From NCBI GenBank assembly GCA_035582835.1, contig JAYKAV010003132.1, positions 1,861,855 to 1,925,854 of the forward strand: a stretch of 64,000 nucleotides of DNA, in the 5' to 3' direction. The notes beneath the pieces were generated by a model. The model searched no databases. It saw nothing but the letters and a program-made list of their open reading frames with translations, and had not been told where the DNA came from. Shown piece after piece: positions 1 through 12,800 of this stretch. Position numbers and translations under genes: made by a program. Within the stretch, counting starts at the first letter, position 1, and the number at the start of each line of letters is the position of its first letter. This stretch comes from Phoebastria nigripes. Taxonomy: Eukaryota > Chordata > Aves > Procellariiformes > Diomedeidae.

Positions 1-3000
1 TAATTTAAATTTTAGGCAGTGCTTTCTTGGATCTCCTTGGGAAATCCTATGGTTATATACTCTGCTAGCATTCAGTTACTCTCTGAAGCACAAGAACTTC
101 CCAGTATCTCCTCAACAGTGAAGTGCAAGGAGTGAGCACAGTGAACACTAATTGTGAATACTGGATGGGAAAAAAGATAATTTGGAGGGTGGGTTGTCCA
201 TTTGCATCACAACAGGCAATCCATAAGTGCCATGTGCCAATATTGCAGAAGAAACAGCAGAACAGAAAGTAGATGGCTAAGGCATGTCATATCACCGCCT
301 TCCCATTGATAACCATTATTTTCCCTGCTCCACCACCATTTACATTGAGAACACTTCTGCAGACTCTTACCCCATTTCTGAGGCAAATCTGACTGTATCT
401 TCTGACACCTGTGTTTGACCACAGTTTGACAAAAAGTCCTAAACACTTCTTTTTAGAAGTCTTCAACAGCCTAAAGAACAGGTCTGAACTCCACACAGAA
501 AAGGAGGTGGGTTGAAGGAAGATCCATAGCTCCTGACTTGAAGAGTAATTTTTTTTTTCAGCTTTGCTGCACCCCTCCTTCTCAGCCCCATCCCATGGTG
601 TCAATAGAGGAAGTTTTCCATTCCTTCCCACCAATCATCTCTGACATGTACTTGGCAATCTTGTCTATGAGAATCTGCCTGTAATATTCTAGTTCAGTCC
701 CAAGGAGAAAAAATGCAGATACAGCACCTTTGAATAATAAGATCTAAAAGTTTTTTTTTTTTCAATTGTTGTTTTGCTTTGCAATGTTCTAAACAGGGAC
801 AGAATGAAGGCCAAAATCAGTGGATAAGAAAGATTCATTTGATGTGAGGCAGGGCACACTGATCCTTAATAAGAAAAAAAAAAAAATATCCTCTGTTATT
901 TCTTAACAGCAGGAGGGAGTCTCAGCTTAAAGTTATGTGCTTCCTTTTATGACAGGGCTCTCATCAGCACTCTGTAAACTGCTGGACCAAATTCTCCACT
1001 GTGATTTCAGTGGGGTTGTGAGAAAGGAGAATTTAGCTCCCTGTTGATAGATGGCTGGCTGTGTATGTGGGAGGGGGTTGAGGGGAAGGCTGTTAATTAA
1101 ATTTGAAGGCGAGATTCTGCTCTTTGCAGCTGAATTAAAAATAAAATACCAATTGAAGTTTAATTACTGTCTTTGCTTACTTGTGCATTCAAACTTGAAA
1201 GATGACTTCACACTCCGTTTTTAAGCTCCTGTGGCTCAGAGATGATTATGGAGTTTGAGTGCTATGTGACACACAGTCTTATCAAATACCCCATGCTACC
1301 ACAGAGGCATTTATGCAGCTGATAAGGTAGGCAGCAAGTGAAGCCTCTGGGCCAAATTTAGAGGGATGTTACCCTGCAGCATGCAAATAGGAAGGGGACC
1401 TGCTTTAGGAAACCCCAGTCTCCCATTGGCTTCAGTTGAGGTAATGATTACTCATTAACCAGTAACAGTTATTCATTACTGGTTAACTATGAGATAACTA
1501 TTGCTGTCCTGCAGTGGGAGGAAAGATTTAATTAAGGTTAAATAAGATGAAGAAAACCTGAAAAGACTTCTGAAATAGTGCCTTCTGCCCTTTCTGTCTG
1601 TGAAACTGGGNTATTTTACATGGTAAGGACTGCAAGACTATAGGCTGGATCAGTGTTGTTTCTATTAGGAAAGGGAGAATGTGAAGGGATATAATTACNT
1701 GTTTTATATTAACATTCGCCAGTTAGTAGCATTTCTGGTGGTACACTTTTGTATTCCCTCTTCTTTCTCCCAAAGCACAAGACTTGTATTATTTTTAACA
1801 TCACTGAGCGTTATTCTGGAAGTATCCTATATAGACTGTATCTGGAATAAAGCACAGGTTTTTTGCAGAGTCTTAAGGAGTTTTAAGCACTCAAATAAGG
1901 AGAAAAAAGAAATGCAAGTGCCAAACCCCTCTGAGTCCTTTTTATNAAAATCTTACCCGAGGGTACTGCTGTGTTTGAGTAAGGGTGTCAGAGCTGGTCC
2001 CACACACTTCTTTACTCCCCCGGCTACCTCTGGCTCTCCGCCTCTCCTTTTTAGTAATTCATTGGAAGCTTAGGTGGAGTTGGTGGCCTATAGCTATAGT
2101 AAATCAAACTAATTACATTTGCACTAAAACTGAAAATGTCTGCAGTGAATTTTTTTTCCCTTTTTTTTTTTTAATTTAAAGTACAGACTGTTAATACATC
2201 TTTACTTAGTCTAAATTATTCCTTTAATGTAAAGCTAAGCTGAAGCAACTGCAGTTGTTCAACTGCAGCAACTGCAAAATCTGAATACCTTTTACAATGC
2301 TGAATTGTTAGAATACTTGTTCATCCAAGACTCTAAAAATGGGGGCTGATGTCAAAGAAGACAAGCATATGATGCTGAAAAACATGATGCAGGAGATCTA
2401 TAACCTTCTAGAAAGCCAGCTAGAAGCAAGGCAAGATCCACTGGGGTATCTAAAATGACAACAGATATCCATGTTTAGCCATGTAAATCGTGCCCTTGAG
2501 AACTATTCAGTTTATCCTAAAGTTCATATACATTTACCAAACAAAATAGCTCTCTAGCATTCATTGACTATACCAGGCTCGATTCAGCTGTGCACAGGCA
2601 GAGGTTTTGTAGTACTCCAGGTGCGATGGGGTGTTCTGTCTCTCCGCAGCTGCCACTCCAGGAAATCACAGTTCCTGTGTTGTAGCTGTCACAGCACTCA
2701 CTGGTCATTTGTCAGCTTCTTGGTCAGCGCTTGGTTCCTGGGGTGCTCCTAGCAATGCCAGACACCTACCTGTGGGCAACTGAACTGAGCTCATCAATGA
2801 CTTCTTCACTGACATGAAAGACACTGAAATGTAGGAACCTACATCTGGAATATTTTAACCCATGAGTTCAACCTCACCCCTCATCTCCACAAGGCTTCTT
2901 TGGGCATCTTTTGGCCAGTGGATAATCTGCTAAGAAACATAGACACAGAACCACAGTCTGGCATTTGTAGATATTGAAGATTCAGTCACTGGCTGCCTCT

Positions 3001-3989
3001 ATGGTAACAGCCTGTTCTTGCAGTTGGCCTTCTCATGTTTAAGAGATCTGGGGTCCCCCTTTTAAGGCAAAAACATACTCTGTCTATCCAAAGTTCATCT
3101 CCAAGAATTAGTCTTCTTACAGACATCTGCTAGTGTTGCGCAAGTAGTGGTAATAACAACTGGATAAAGGAAAAGATGAAATGTAGTTTTTCAACACTTT
3201 CATTATTAATGGCATTGTTTAATTGGCAAAATACACAGATAATTCAGGGGTAAACAAAGTCCTTTCAGTGTATCAGACTAATCAAACCCAAACATTTCTG
3301 TCTTTCTGTGAAATAGTTAATGTTTGGAGCAGGGAAGATAATGCAAATGAAAACTATTATTCAGAGTTAGTTTAACGATACGCAATTTAAAACTGTAGCA
3401 ATTGTTTTTGGTCAGTTTCTTGCAATCTGCAAGGTAATTTTTTTCAATTTATTTGGAATTAGTCAAGTGCACTGTTGAAAAGGCAGAGTGAATTGATGTT
3501 AAATAGTTTTTGGAAGATGTAATTGTCTGATGATTTGTAAATAGCCAAGCTTATAAAAAAAGTAATTTAAATGTTATGCTGACAATTTTGTTCAGTTTGG
3601 TGTACTCTGTAAACTTGTGAATCCAATTTTTAGCCCTCATTAGCATCAGAATTCTCTTTGCACTGCTAAATGATTTCAGGTATTTCATGTGCGGGCCCAA
3701 AGCATCTGGTGCTGAACTTTTACTGATCCTTAACCAGCATAGAGAGCATATAGTCAAGTTATAAGCCAAAGTGCTTCTGTTTTCTAGTCACCATGATCTA
3801 GATATTCTGTTAACAGAAAGAAGAGAACTTAACCAATACTAGTCATTTATAGTCATGCATCATAAGCCACTGTGATGAGTTCAACTCAAAAATGAATGCA
3901 GTTTCTTAAATGGTTCCTTTCATTCAGGTTTTAAATGCTTAGCACTTTTTTTCCATTTTTCATGTTTTTGTCTGAAAATTTGAAAGTTT
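1..3989. other. Unique AT-rich non-coding DNA
   Basis: No gene or recognisable transposon is visible. Open frames here are short, lack a recognisable domain and overlap on both strands. 2570-2760 is somewhat richer in G+C than its surroundings, but I could not assign it to a gene or repeat family. 980-1050 and 1340-1440 contain phrases that resemble old amniote interspersed repeats, too weakly to call. Confidence 0.6.
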
Positions 3990-4028
3990 CCCTTCCCTTC
4001 CTTTCCCTTCCCTTCCTTTTCCTCCAAC

Positions 4029-4069
<41 letters not shown>
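3990..4069. repeat. Pyrimidine repeat followed by A37 homopolymer
   Basis: A (TTCCC/TTCCTTTCCC)n tract at about 3990-4025 is followed by an uninterrupted run of 37 A at 4033-4069. No retrogene or target-site duplication was seen next to the A-run, so it is treated as simple sequence and not as a poly(A) tail. Confidence 0.9.
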
Positions 4070-4072
<3 letters not shown>

Positions 4073-4311
4073 CAGGTTACACAGAACTCAACCAAAAAGA
4101 ATATCTCTGTGTTTTCAGAACTAGTAATAGTTATACTACAGTCTCATGAAATTATGGGTAACAGAGGTTTCATTCTTAAAATTATCCGGTCTAATTGTTA
4201 ACAACCATTCAATTTTGCCTGATATTTCTGCATTCACACATTCCTGCATGCATTCCAATGTTTTATTATATCCAGCAGTACCGCATTAAAAGAATACTAA
4301 AATATGAAGGT

Positions 4312-4380
4312 AAAATTAGGAAAAATTAGGAAACATTAAGAAAAGGAAACATTAGGAAAATTAGGAAACATTAAAAAAAA
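4312..4380. repeat. Short tandem repeat, attaggaaa type
   Basis: Four to five degenerate copies of an attaggaaa/acattaggaaa motif lie head to tail and end in an A-run. This is local simple-sequence expansion. Confidence 0.8.
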
Positions 4381-5390
4381 CGGAATTGCTGTTAATCTTA
4401 ATTCATCTTTCTTGCACATATACATTTTGAAACAGTATTTTTATGATAGAATCATATCCCATTTCTGCTACTGGACTCTTCCTNGGTCACCATATGGCTA
4501 TAAGTCATTGTTCTAACATGGTTAAAAGTAAGCCGAAGGGGAAGGAAGACTGGTGGAAATTGTAAAACATAATGTGAAATGAGTTAAATTTAAGAAATAG
4601 GTATCTTGGATAAATATGAAGGGGGAAGGATGCTGGATGACCTTTTGACCTGGACTCACAAAAACATCTTGAAAAGGGAGATTAAAAAGAAAACCCCCAA
4701 AATCTTTTAACTGTCTCTCTTAAAAGGTAACCTGTCCCCTTCCAAAATGTAAAAATAAAATAAAGAACCTTTAATATAAAAATGCTTTTGACAAAAACTG
4801 AAAATACAAAACATTCTAGAGGAAACAATCATGCCCTGTAAATAAAAGTATCTTTTTGTCATAAATCACTACAAAATACTGATATTTTGCCAATTAAGCT
4901 TATGTTTGTGGAGTTCCATGTTCCTGATGAAAAATACTTTGACAAAAGAATAAAAGGCCATATTTTTGCCTTTGCAGAAAAAAGAAAAATATAGTGAGAG
5001 GAAACTCATGTTGACCATTTCTACCAGCAGCTGGTGGTATGTGCCATTACCCATCTACACTGGCTTGGACTTTTCTGCAGTGCATATGTGTCCATCTGAG
5101 CTAGTACCCTTGGCTCTCCATTTAGTTCATGAAGAGAAGCAGACATTTTGAGGAGAAATTAATTTCTTTCTGATTTAGAAAACAGACTAAAGAGATGAAT
5201 TATACCTTATATTGTTTATTTGATTACATCTCTCCATTACTATGAAGATATCTAATGTCTCATACTCTGAATAGTTGTCTTGGTGGAGATGTCTGTATGC
5301 TAAAGTTCTAAAGTTAAAGGGCATGCCTGTACCCTGACCAAAGTAAAGAATAATCCTAAGTTTATAACCATTCAGATAAGTTTAGCATAT

Positions 5391-5435
5391 GAAAAAGAAA
5401 AAAAAAAGAAAAGGAAAAAGAGAGAGAGAGAGAGA
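5391..5435. repeat. A-rich and (GA)n simple repeat
   Basis: An A-rich stretch grades into (GA)n. It is purine-only over about 45 bases. Confidence 0.9.
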
Positions 5436-8330
5436 TTGGGGTAATTTCATTGCAATTTACACATACCTTGACAGGAAAAATATTAGCTAGTAAAGTGCAC
5501 TTTCATTTAGCAGAGAAAGCCCTAAAAAGTGCTGGGAGTCATACAAATTCAAGCAGTAAAGCAGACATTTTCAGCAGTCAGAAAGACTGAACAAGCTGCA
5601 GAAGGTGTTCTAGATTCTCTGTCACGGATGTCTCCACATCAGGAGTGTAAACTTTCTTGGGAAAGATGCTAAACATATACCAAAGGGTTAAAAACAGGGG
5701 AAGTTTTGTTGTGCAAGAGGCTAGAAAGTCTGATTTGGCAATTTCTCATAATTTAGAAAATAAAAATCCAGGTATCTATTTCTTGTCCTTTTTCTTCCAC
5801 ATATTTCCTTATACAATATATACCAAGTTGGTGTGGAACTGTTTATTGCTCCACACATGCAACAGAGGTCTGGTAGTCCCTACAGATATGTATTGAAGAG
5901 TCTTACTCTATACATTTCAGAAATAGACTTGTAGCCAGAAAAAAAAAAAAAAAAAAAGTCTAGCTCTCACCATTTAAATTCTATGTAAATGATTCACTAT
6001 TCCGACTTCAGAGCACCAGGCCTGAACCTGGTACACCATCTTTCAGGATCACACCCTGTCTTTCCAAACAAATGCCACTGCTTCAGGACAGCACTAGGAA
6101 CACAGAGCAGCTCTGTTTGTTTTACTTTTCAGGACTATATTTTAAATAGGGTTGGCTAAATCTTCCTTTCTATCCCTTCTTTCTTTTTCTCCCTGTTTCT
6201 CCACTCCCCCCTCCTGATGTAGTAGAAGGAGAGCACATGAACCACAGGTGTNTATATATATACTGCAGGCATCACTGCTCTGCTGTTATGTTCTACTGCA
6301 TTGAAGAAAATGAATCTTTTCAAACAGGTGAATTTTCCAACAGAAATGGACCAAACAGACTCAGTTCATTGAATAGAAAATGTAATGGTGATCTAAACCT
6401 ATTACCTTCAATGGAGTCTGTGACATTTTCTTCAAGCATATTGATCTGTTGGAGAGAGAGGTGGGGGACCGAGGGAGAAAGGGAACTTTATTTTTTTACT
6501 CACCGTGTTGCGTCAGTCATTGTAATGCTAGTCACAATGTATAAAAGACTCATAGAATCAACAGGGCTAGTCCTTTTGTAGGAACTGCAATAAACACTTC
6601 TGTGAGGNAGAATTAAAAAGCTGCTTTAGAATCAACTCTATGTATATTTTAAAATTGCTAAGAATAAAGCTCATTTTCCTCTGCTCCCCTCCAAAATTTT
6701 CCCTTGCACAATAGCCAAACTGATTTCAGCCAAACACACCCAGCACTTGTCCAATGGTCCATTCTTCTTTTGTAATTTGTAATACCTTTCAGCTACTTAA
6801 TCACATTTCTCCCCATGCATATCTCTTTCTACTAGCTTGTTAATAGAGACTGAACTAATTTCAAATCTTATTTAACCTAATTTGGATTGGCAACATGTCC
6901 TTTAGGAAGGAAGAAAAGAAGAACACCAGCCTGTTTCTTGTATATTTTCTAGGTTTCTTTTTTTTTTATTATTTTATTTTATTTTGTTTTGTTGTAGAAT
7001 CATGTCTCTAGAGATTAGCAAAGCAGCAGAGAATGCTGCCTCATTACAGAACTGACATTTGTGCTGTTGTAGTTAGGGTTATGTCAGTGTTTCTTTTATA
7101 ATGTAATTCCTCTGCTTTACTGAATAAAATAGCCTCTTATTTGGAAATTTTTTACATGAACAAAGTGAATTCATGTTTTGTTCCTATACTTGTGACAATA
7201 GATACACCATCTTTCCATTGTATAGTTTTACTTTTGAATGTGCTGCAAATATTTTTGTATTTAGAGAATATTAGTAAGACCTTTGAACTAATACTTTGCA
7301 GGCAATATCACCAGTAGAGATAGAAGACACATTAAAATTCCTTGGCAGGATCACGGTGCTAGTAAAGTTCTTTAATATTAACATAATATTGAGTCCATTT
7401 ATTTTGGCATTATCTTAATTTGATCCATTTTGCACCTTTTCCATGGTATATATATTTTTAATTTGTGCCAGCGCATGAAGCTATTGCATTTTGTTGTAAT
7501 CTGAATTTTATAATCTTGCCTATTACTTACAAGCAATCTGCTGCTACAGTTGTTCCTAGGTGTTTTTATAAACTAATTTAACATCTGTTTGTACTATGTA
7601 ACTGTATCAACTTACAAATGGGCAATAGAACTTAGCATTGTTGAGAATTACCATGCAGATAGATGGAGTTACATTAGTAAAAGTAAAAACCACTCAGTAT
7701 TTCATTGTAACTTCCTAAATAAGCTTTGTTATCAAGATTGTTTTATTTTCAGTAGGGCTTCTGAATTGAATGGCTAGGTTATTTACAATAAAGTATCAGC
7801 CAATATGTTTTATTTAGAAATAAATAAACAAATACTTTAAATCATATTTAAATTGAGTTTTAAAGTTCCAATCCATTCTTTATCCATAATGTGATTCTGG
7901 GATCTGAAGGCATATATACAGCACGTGTTAGCAAGTGAACAAATGTAAAGTGGGAGTTAAAAAATTGCTCTGAATCATTAGAAAGATTTAATTAAGATAT
8001 AAAGCCTGTAAACTGGTCTGGGCTGCACTGAGAGTACAATTTAGCCCTCAAAAAGTATCAGCCTAGAGCACTGAGTGTACGTGCTACAAACACCTCCATT
8101 CAAATCTGTTTACTTACCTTGGCATATTTAATAGGAAAAAACATGGTCTAGTGCTGCTTATTTCCTTTGGGTCCCTACCATAAAGTGTCTCTCTTTAAAT
8201 ATTTGCCAAAGCTGCTCCCGCTACATGTGTTAAGAGTTGTATCATTAGCAGAGATAAGATAGGAGCTCCTAGATGTCCACTAAGATAGAGGTCTTGTTTA
8301 CCAACGTGTTACACATGTAAAAAGAATAAG

Positions 8331-8470
8331 GCTCTGCCCCAAAGAGGTGAAAGGAGATAGGAATTGATTCCTGTCTTTTTGGAGATAAGGTCTGATACAC
8401 AGAGAAAGGTATTTTGTCAAGGGTCATACATGTCTGTAGGGCAAACGAGAACTGTAATCCCTAAATTCAT
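8331..8470 (-). mobile_element. MIR-like (CORE-SINE) fossil, antisense
   Basis: The plus strand reads like the reverse complement of a MIR-type SINE: a gctctgccccaaagagg phrase, then cacagagaaaggta, then caagggtcatacatgtctgtagggca, in the expected order and spacing. The copy is heavily diverged. The call rests on remembered family consensus and needs RepeatMasker. Confidence 0.45.
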
Positions 8471-9785
8471 GTGTACTCAAACTCAAAGTCTACAGAACAT
8501 GCCACAGAGCCTTCAGAAGGCTCAACTTAGCCTACCACATTCCCACGATTTTACATCTTGGCTAGTGAGAATTCCCAGTCTTCAGGACTTAACAGTGCAA
8601 GACATCAAGGCTAGAGTACTTCTGCAGCCAAGATGGGGCAGTCAGCTGGATTAGCTCACAGATCTAGAGCAGAAACAAAACCAATATGTTCTGCTCAGGT
8701 TTGTCTCTAACAGTCAGCGTAAAAACCTATGACAAGATTTTATTCAGCAGAAAATGCCTAGTCTGTGGTATTTCCTCAGATAAAGGTATTTTCTCTGTTT
8801 GGGTACTTTGTCATCATTGACCAGGTAGCAAAAAAATTGTTCAAGGACATTTTAGGGGATATAAAAAAAGGACACATACTCTTTTCCTGAATTTTGCCTT
8901 TGACATTTCATTGTTGAATATTGCCAGAATGATAATAAAATGGTAGCTCAGGATTTGCTTTAATGATGTTGTTCAAGTTTAAGAAATAGAAGGGAGGGTT
9001 GTTCTTCCCACCCCGCCCCCCCTTGCAACTGAAGAGAGATAACATAGAGCAACAGGAAAGGAAGAATGTGACAGAAGGGAGACACACACACAGAAAAAAA
9101 GGGGGTTTGGAGGGGTGTTCTTTTTTTTTCCTGTTGAACCTTTGCTTTCTATTTGTAAGGATGGGTACACACATCTTTTTATTTTATGGGAAGATACATG
9201 TATATATGCATTCAAGTCATCCATGTGATAAAGCTAAAAATGACTGTGGAAGAATGGGAAACATTTCTAATGCTATTGCTTGTGTAACATGCATGATCTT
9301 CTTTAAACTATTCTTAAATAAATAGTAAGTCAAATGCCTTAAGACAATAGAAAATGTGCTGAATATCTCCAACAGGAAGTATATCTCCCTTCACAGAATT
9401 AAACATGGCATTGAAGACCACCAGCATCACTTTAGAAAGTGTGACAAGCAAATGATATGAAGGAAGTGGGAAAAACAGGAGCAATAGCTAAAAATTTGTA
9501 GAGCTATCCAACCATTTCACATAATGGTGTTTACTTTTTCCCCCTTTGGCCAGACACATTCTGAGCCATGAGAGAAGTATATTGTCAGACTATGAGAGAA
9601 GCACGTCTCCAAAGGAGTACAGGGAAATGCATGACTAGAAAGAACAACAAAGCAAATGATTGCTAGTGACTGTATCGGTTTTAATACATCATTACTCTGC
9701 TTCGCTTCTGCATCTGGAGATGTGATTGTGAAGTACGAGCCCCATGCAACGCTATCTAACATCAGAATTAGCCCTGCTATTGACA
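8471..9785. other. Unique non-coding DNA
   Basis: No gene was seen. A G-rich/C-rich patch at about 8995-9120 with a short (CA)n is open on both strands because of its low complexity. Open frames there are proline/lysine-rich artefacts. Confidence 0.55.
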
Positions 9786-9834
9786 GGGCTTGGATGGCCT
9801 ACTGAGGTTTATTCCAACCCAAATTGTTCCATGA
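9786..9834 (+). mobile_element. CR1 3'-end scrap
   Basis: About 50 bases match the 3' end of an avian CR1: ggcttggatggcct, then tgaggttt, then ttccaaccc, then gttccatgag. Only the terminal piece remains, as expected from the strong 5' truncation of CR1 copies. The element is in plus orientation. Confidence 0.55.
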
Positions 9835-12800
9835 GACTAGAAATACCTGATACCTTCAACGTCTCTAGGACGGGTAGTAATGTCAATGAAGATGTTGTGA
9901 CAGACTTTAGCAAGAACTATCAATCTTAATACTACTGATATCAAGGCCAAGGGGACTTGATTGATGTGTACAGCCTTTGAAGTCTGTGCTGCTGCAAAGC
10001 CACTAATTAGAATAAAGGCAACATGTATTTGCTACATCTTATTTTAATGTAGACATATTCTTTGTCTTTTGCTCTCCAGACTTTTTTCTGTTCAGAGAGT
10101 AATGGTGATAACTGTCAACTGGTCTAGCAAACCAAGTCACTTCTTAGAGAAGCATGTGGTGTGATCTTTTACTATAATGGCCCAGATTGACATGCAGCTG
10201 TAAAACACACTGTGAGATAGCTCACTCGACAGTTCTAGAGAGTAAAGAGTGCATTTGTCACTTTGGTCTCTATTATTCATAGTGCAATAGTTTGCAAGAC
10301 TCCTAGTGATGGACTAGAACCCAGTTATGTTAGATGTCTGACATTTCTGTAGACATTACTTAACTGTTTTTACATCCAAACTCACAAAGAAAGTATTTTG
10401 TCATTGTTAATGAAACATTAAAAATCTGACTGATAGATGCATAATGCTCAGAAAAATATCACCAAAATATTGTCCACTTACAGGACATATTTGAAGCTGT
10501 GAAAGGCTTTAAAGTCTGTACTAAAACAGTTTTGTGCTAAAATTACCATTTTTTTTATATTGAAGCTTTTCTTTGGAATGTGTTGAAATTTGATGAACTG
10601 TTTACTCAGAGAATGTTAAAGCNAGTCATTTTGACTTTTCCGTTTCATTCTAACAGTGTTGAAACATTCCATTTTCCTAAAGGAAAAATATTTTAATAAA
10701 GGGAAACAAATAAATATGTATTTCTAATGTTGATTTTATTTTGTTTCTGTTAAAACATTAATGCTAATCCCACATGATATAGATTTTATTTGATAACAGT
10801 AGGTGTGTAAATATAATTACTATGTGGGTATACATATACAGATAATCTAAGCAGGGGGAACTAAATACACCAACTTTAGAAAGTAGAAATAAAATTATTT
10901 AACCAGCTGAAACAAAAGTATTTGACTATATGGATATGAAATGTTACCACATTAAAAAAACNCACCACCACCACCAACAAAAAACGCACACCCCGTACAA
11001 ACCCAACCTTTTGTTCTAAATAGATTGTTTTGCACATTTTTCCCTCTAATTTCCACTTTAGGGGAAAATAGCCTCATTCATCTCAGTAAATTCCTAAAAA
11101 GATCTTGGGATATACTATAAATGTACCCATGATTAAGTAACTGCTCATCAGATTATGTAAAAAGGAGATAGACGATCACATTATGATATTCTGATTAATC
11201 TGCTGTGTGAGAGAGCTCATTGCGGCACAGCCCTCAGCTGCCAGCATCTTTAACTACACTACTAGGATGGCNCTACGTCCAATGTTTTTTGCAGAACAGT
11301 CATATTCAGACGTCCATGCTGTGAAGTCTGTAAAAACCTAAAAGTACTATAGCAAGACGGCTCTGCATGTTGTTGTCATGAATTATGCCGAATTATCCAT
11401 AACATTAGATCTTAATTTAGTGAGGGTCCATTCTGGTAAACTTTGACTCCATTAGCACTGCTTCTACATTTAGGAAATCCTGCTTAGACTCCCACGGGAC
11501 TATCGAGCTGGATCTGCACCAATTTCGCCTCCAGTTTCTTATGTATTCTCCTGAAATTGATGGAATTACAATGGAATCAAGTGACCAAAGAGCGAATCAG
11601 ACTCACAGGAACTGTTCACATGAGTGAAACAGTATTGAACTTTTCAGACAATGATAATTATGATTCATTGAATTAACATCCAATTTCAAAATATCTGGAT
11701 GAATGAGGTCCAGGATTTTGATTTGCCTGGATTATAAATAAGGACAGCTCTGAAATAAGGCCAGAAACCTTAATATAAATGATCTTAGGCAAGTTTGAAA
11801 TGAAAAACTGTGGGAGGAAGCTTCACTGATTCATAAATGTGCAGTTTTATTGTGAAAGAAGAAAGAAATGGGTCTGAAAGCTTATGGGGATTAGCAGGAA
11901 AGAATAACAGAACCCGCATTGACTGCATACAACATGTTCAGAGTAATAAACAACAGTGTTATTAGCAAATACAAAGCCTGTGATAAACAATGCCGTGATG
12001 CTTCATTCACGCTAATAGGCAGGAACAGATAATTGGGACAAATAAAGTACTGAAAACTGTCTCTAACCACCTTTCTGAGCTGCTCTTAGAACAAGTGAAT
12101 CAGGTCCCGGCATGCTGCAGAACTCAGCAGTAGCTTTGGAAACCAGCTTTTGTGTTTCACTAAAAGAGTATGTTCCCGTTGCTAATGGAAAACAACAGAA
12201 GCTAAAGACGATCACTTGAATTGTCAGATCTTCTATTTTTTATTTCTTCCCCCCTTTTTTTTTTTTTTTTTTAAAGTGCTAATGAGAAGACAAGGAGACA
12301 ATTCCACACATTCATCAAAGAGCTTGCAGAACTCTTTGGAATTTATTTCCTATTGAAGTCCCAAACATTTCTAACTATGGACGCTTTCAAAACTAAACTA
12401 AAGTTATTTGTTTTATCTTGCACACTCCTCTCCCCCTGCCCCCACACAGCAGTTTGTGATGGAATGGGTCATTCTATTTTATTTTCATCCCATCTGTCCT
12501 TACCTTTCTTCTTCCTTTTTCCAGTCTTTTTTCCATCATTATTTGAGAACCAGCTAGAGATTTGCCTGGCACTAAGGGTGCTAAGGGAAATGCTGGAGTT
12601 GTTCTAACACATTTGTGTCTGGGCTATCCTCAGACAGCAGGGGGGTTTTGTCATGTCAGCCATATTTTAAAGTTATGACAACATTAATCTTGACATTGAA
12701 TCATAATTACTCCTCACCTGGGGTTTGATGTACCCAGAATTGCCACTTGCTGCTGTGAGCAAGTGTTTCACATTAGCAGTGATATAAGCCCAGGTAATGC

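Larger units (their letters stand above)
4070..8330. other. Unique AT-rich non-coding DNA with simple repeats
   Basis: No gene was recognised. The stretch carries a small attaggaaa-type repeat (listed separately), GA-rich simple sequence, a run of 19 A at 5939-5957, and a T-rich (ATTTT/GTTTT) tract at about 6958-6992. Open frames are below 115 codons, and the longest (6237-6581) has no recognisable domain. Confidence 0.6.

Noticed and set aside
4033..4069. A37 run as a poly(A) tail of a processed pseudogene
   Set aside because: No gene-like sequence or target duplication upstream, and the run follows a pyrimidine microsatellite. CR1-dominated bird genomes have few processed pseudogenes.
8364..8654. 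96-codon plus-strand open frame
   Set aside because: It begins inside a MIR-like fossil and has no recognisable domain.
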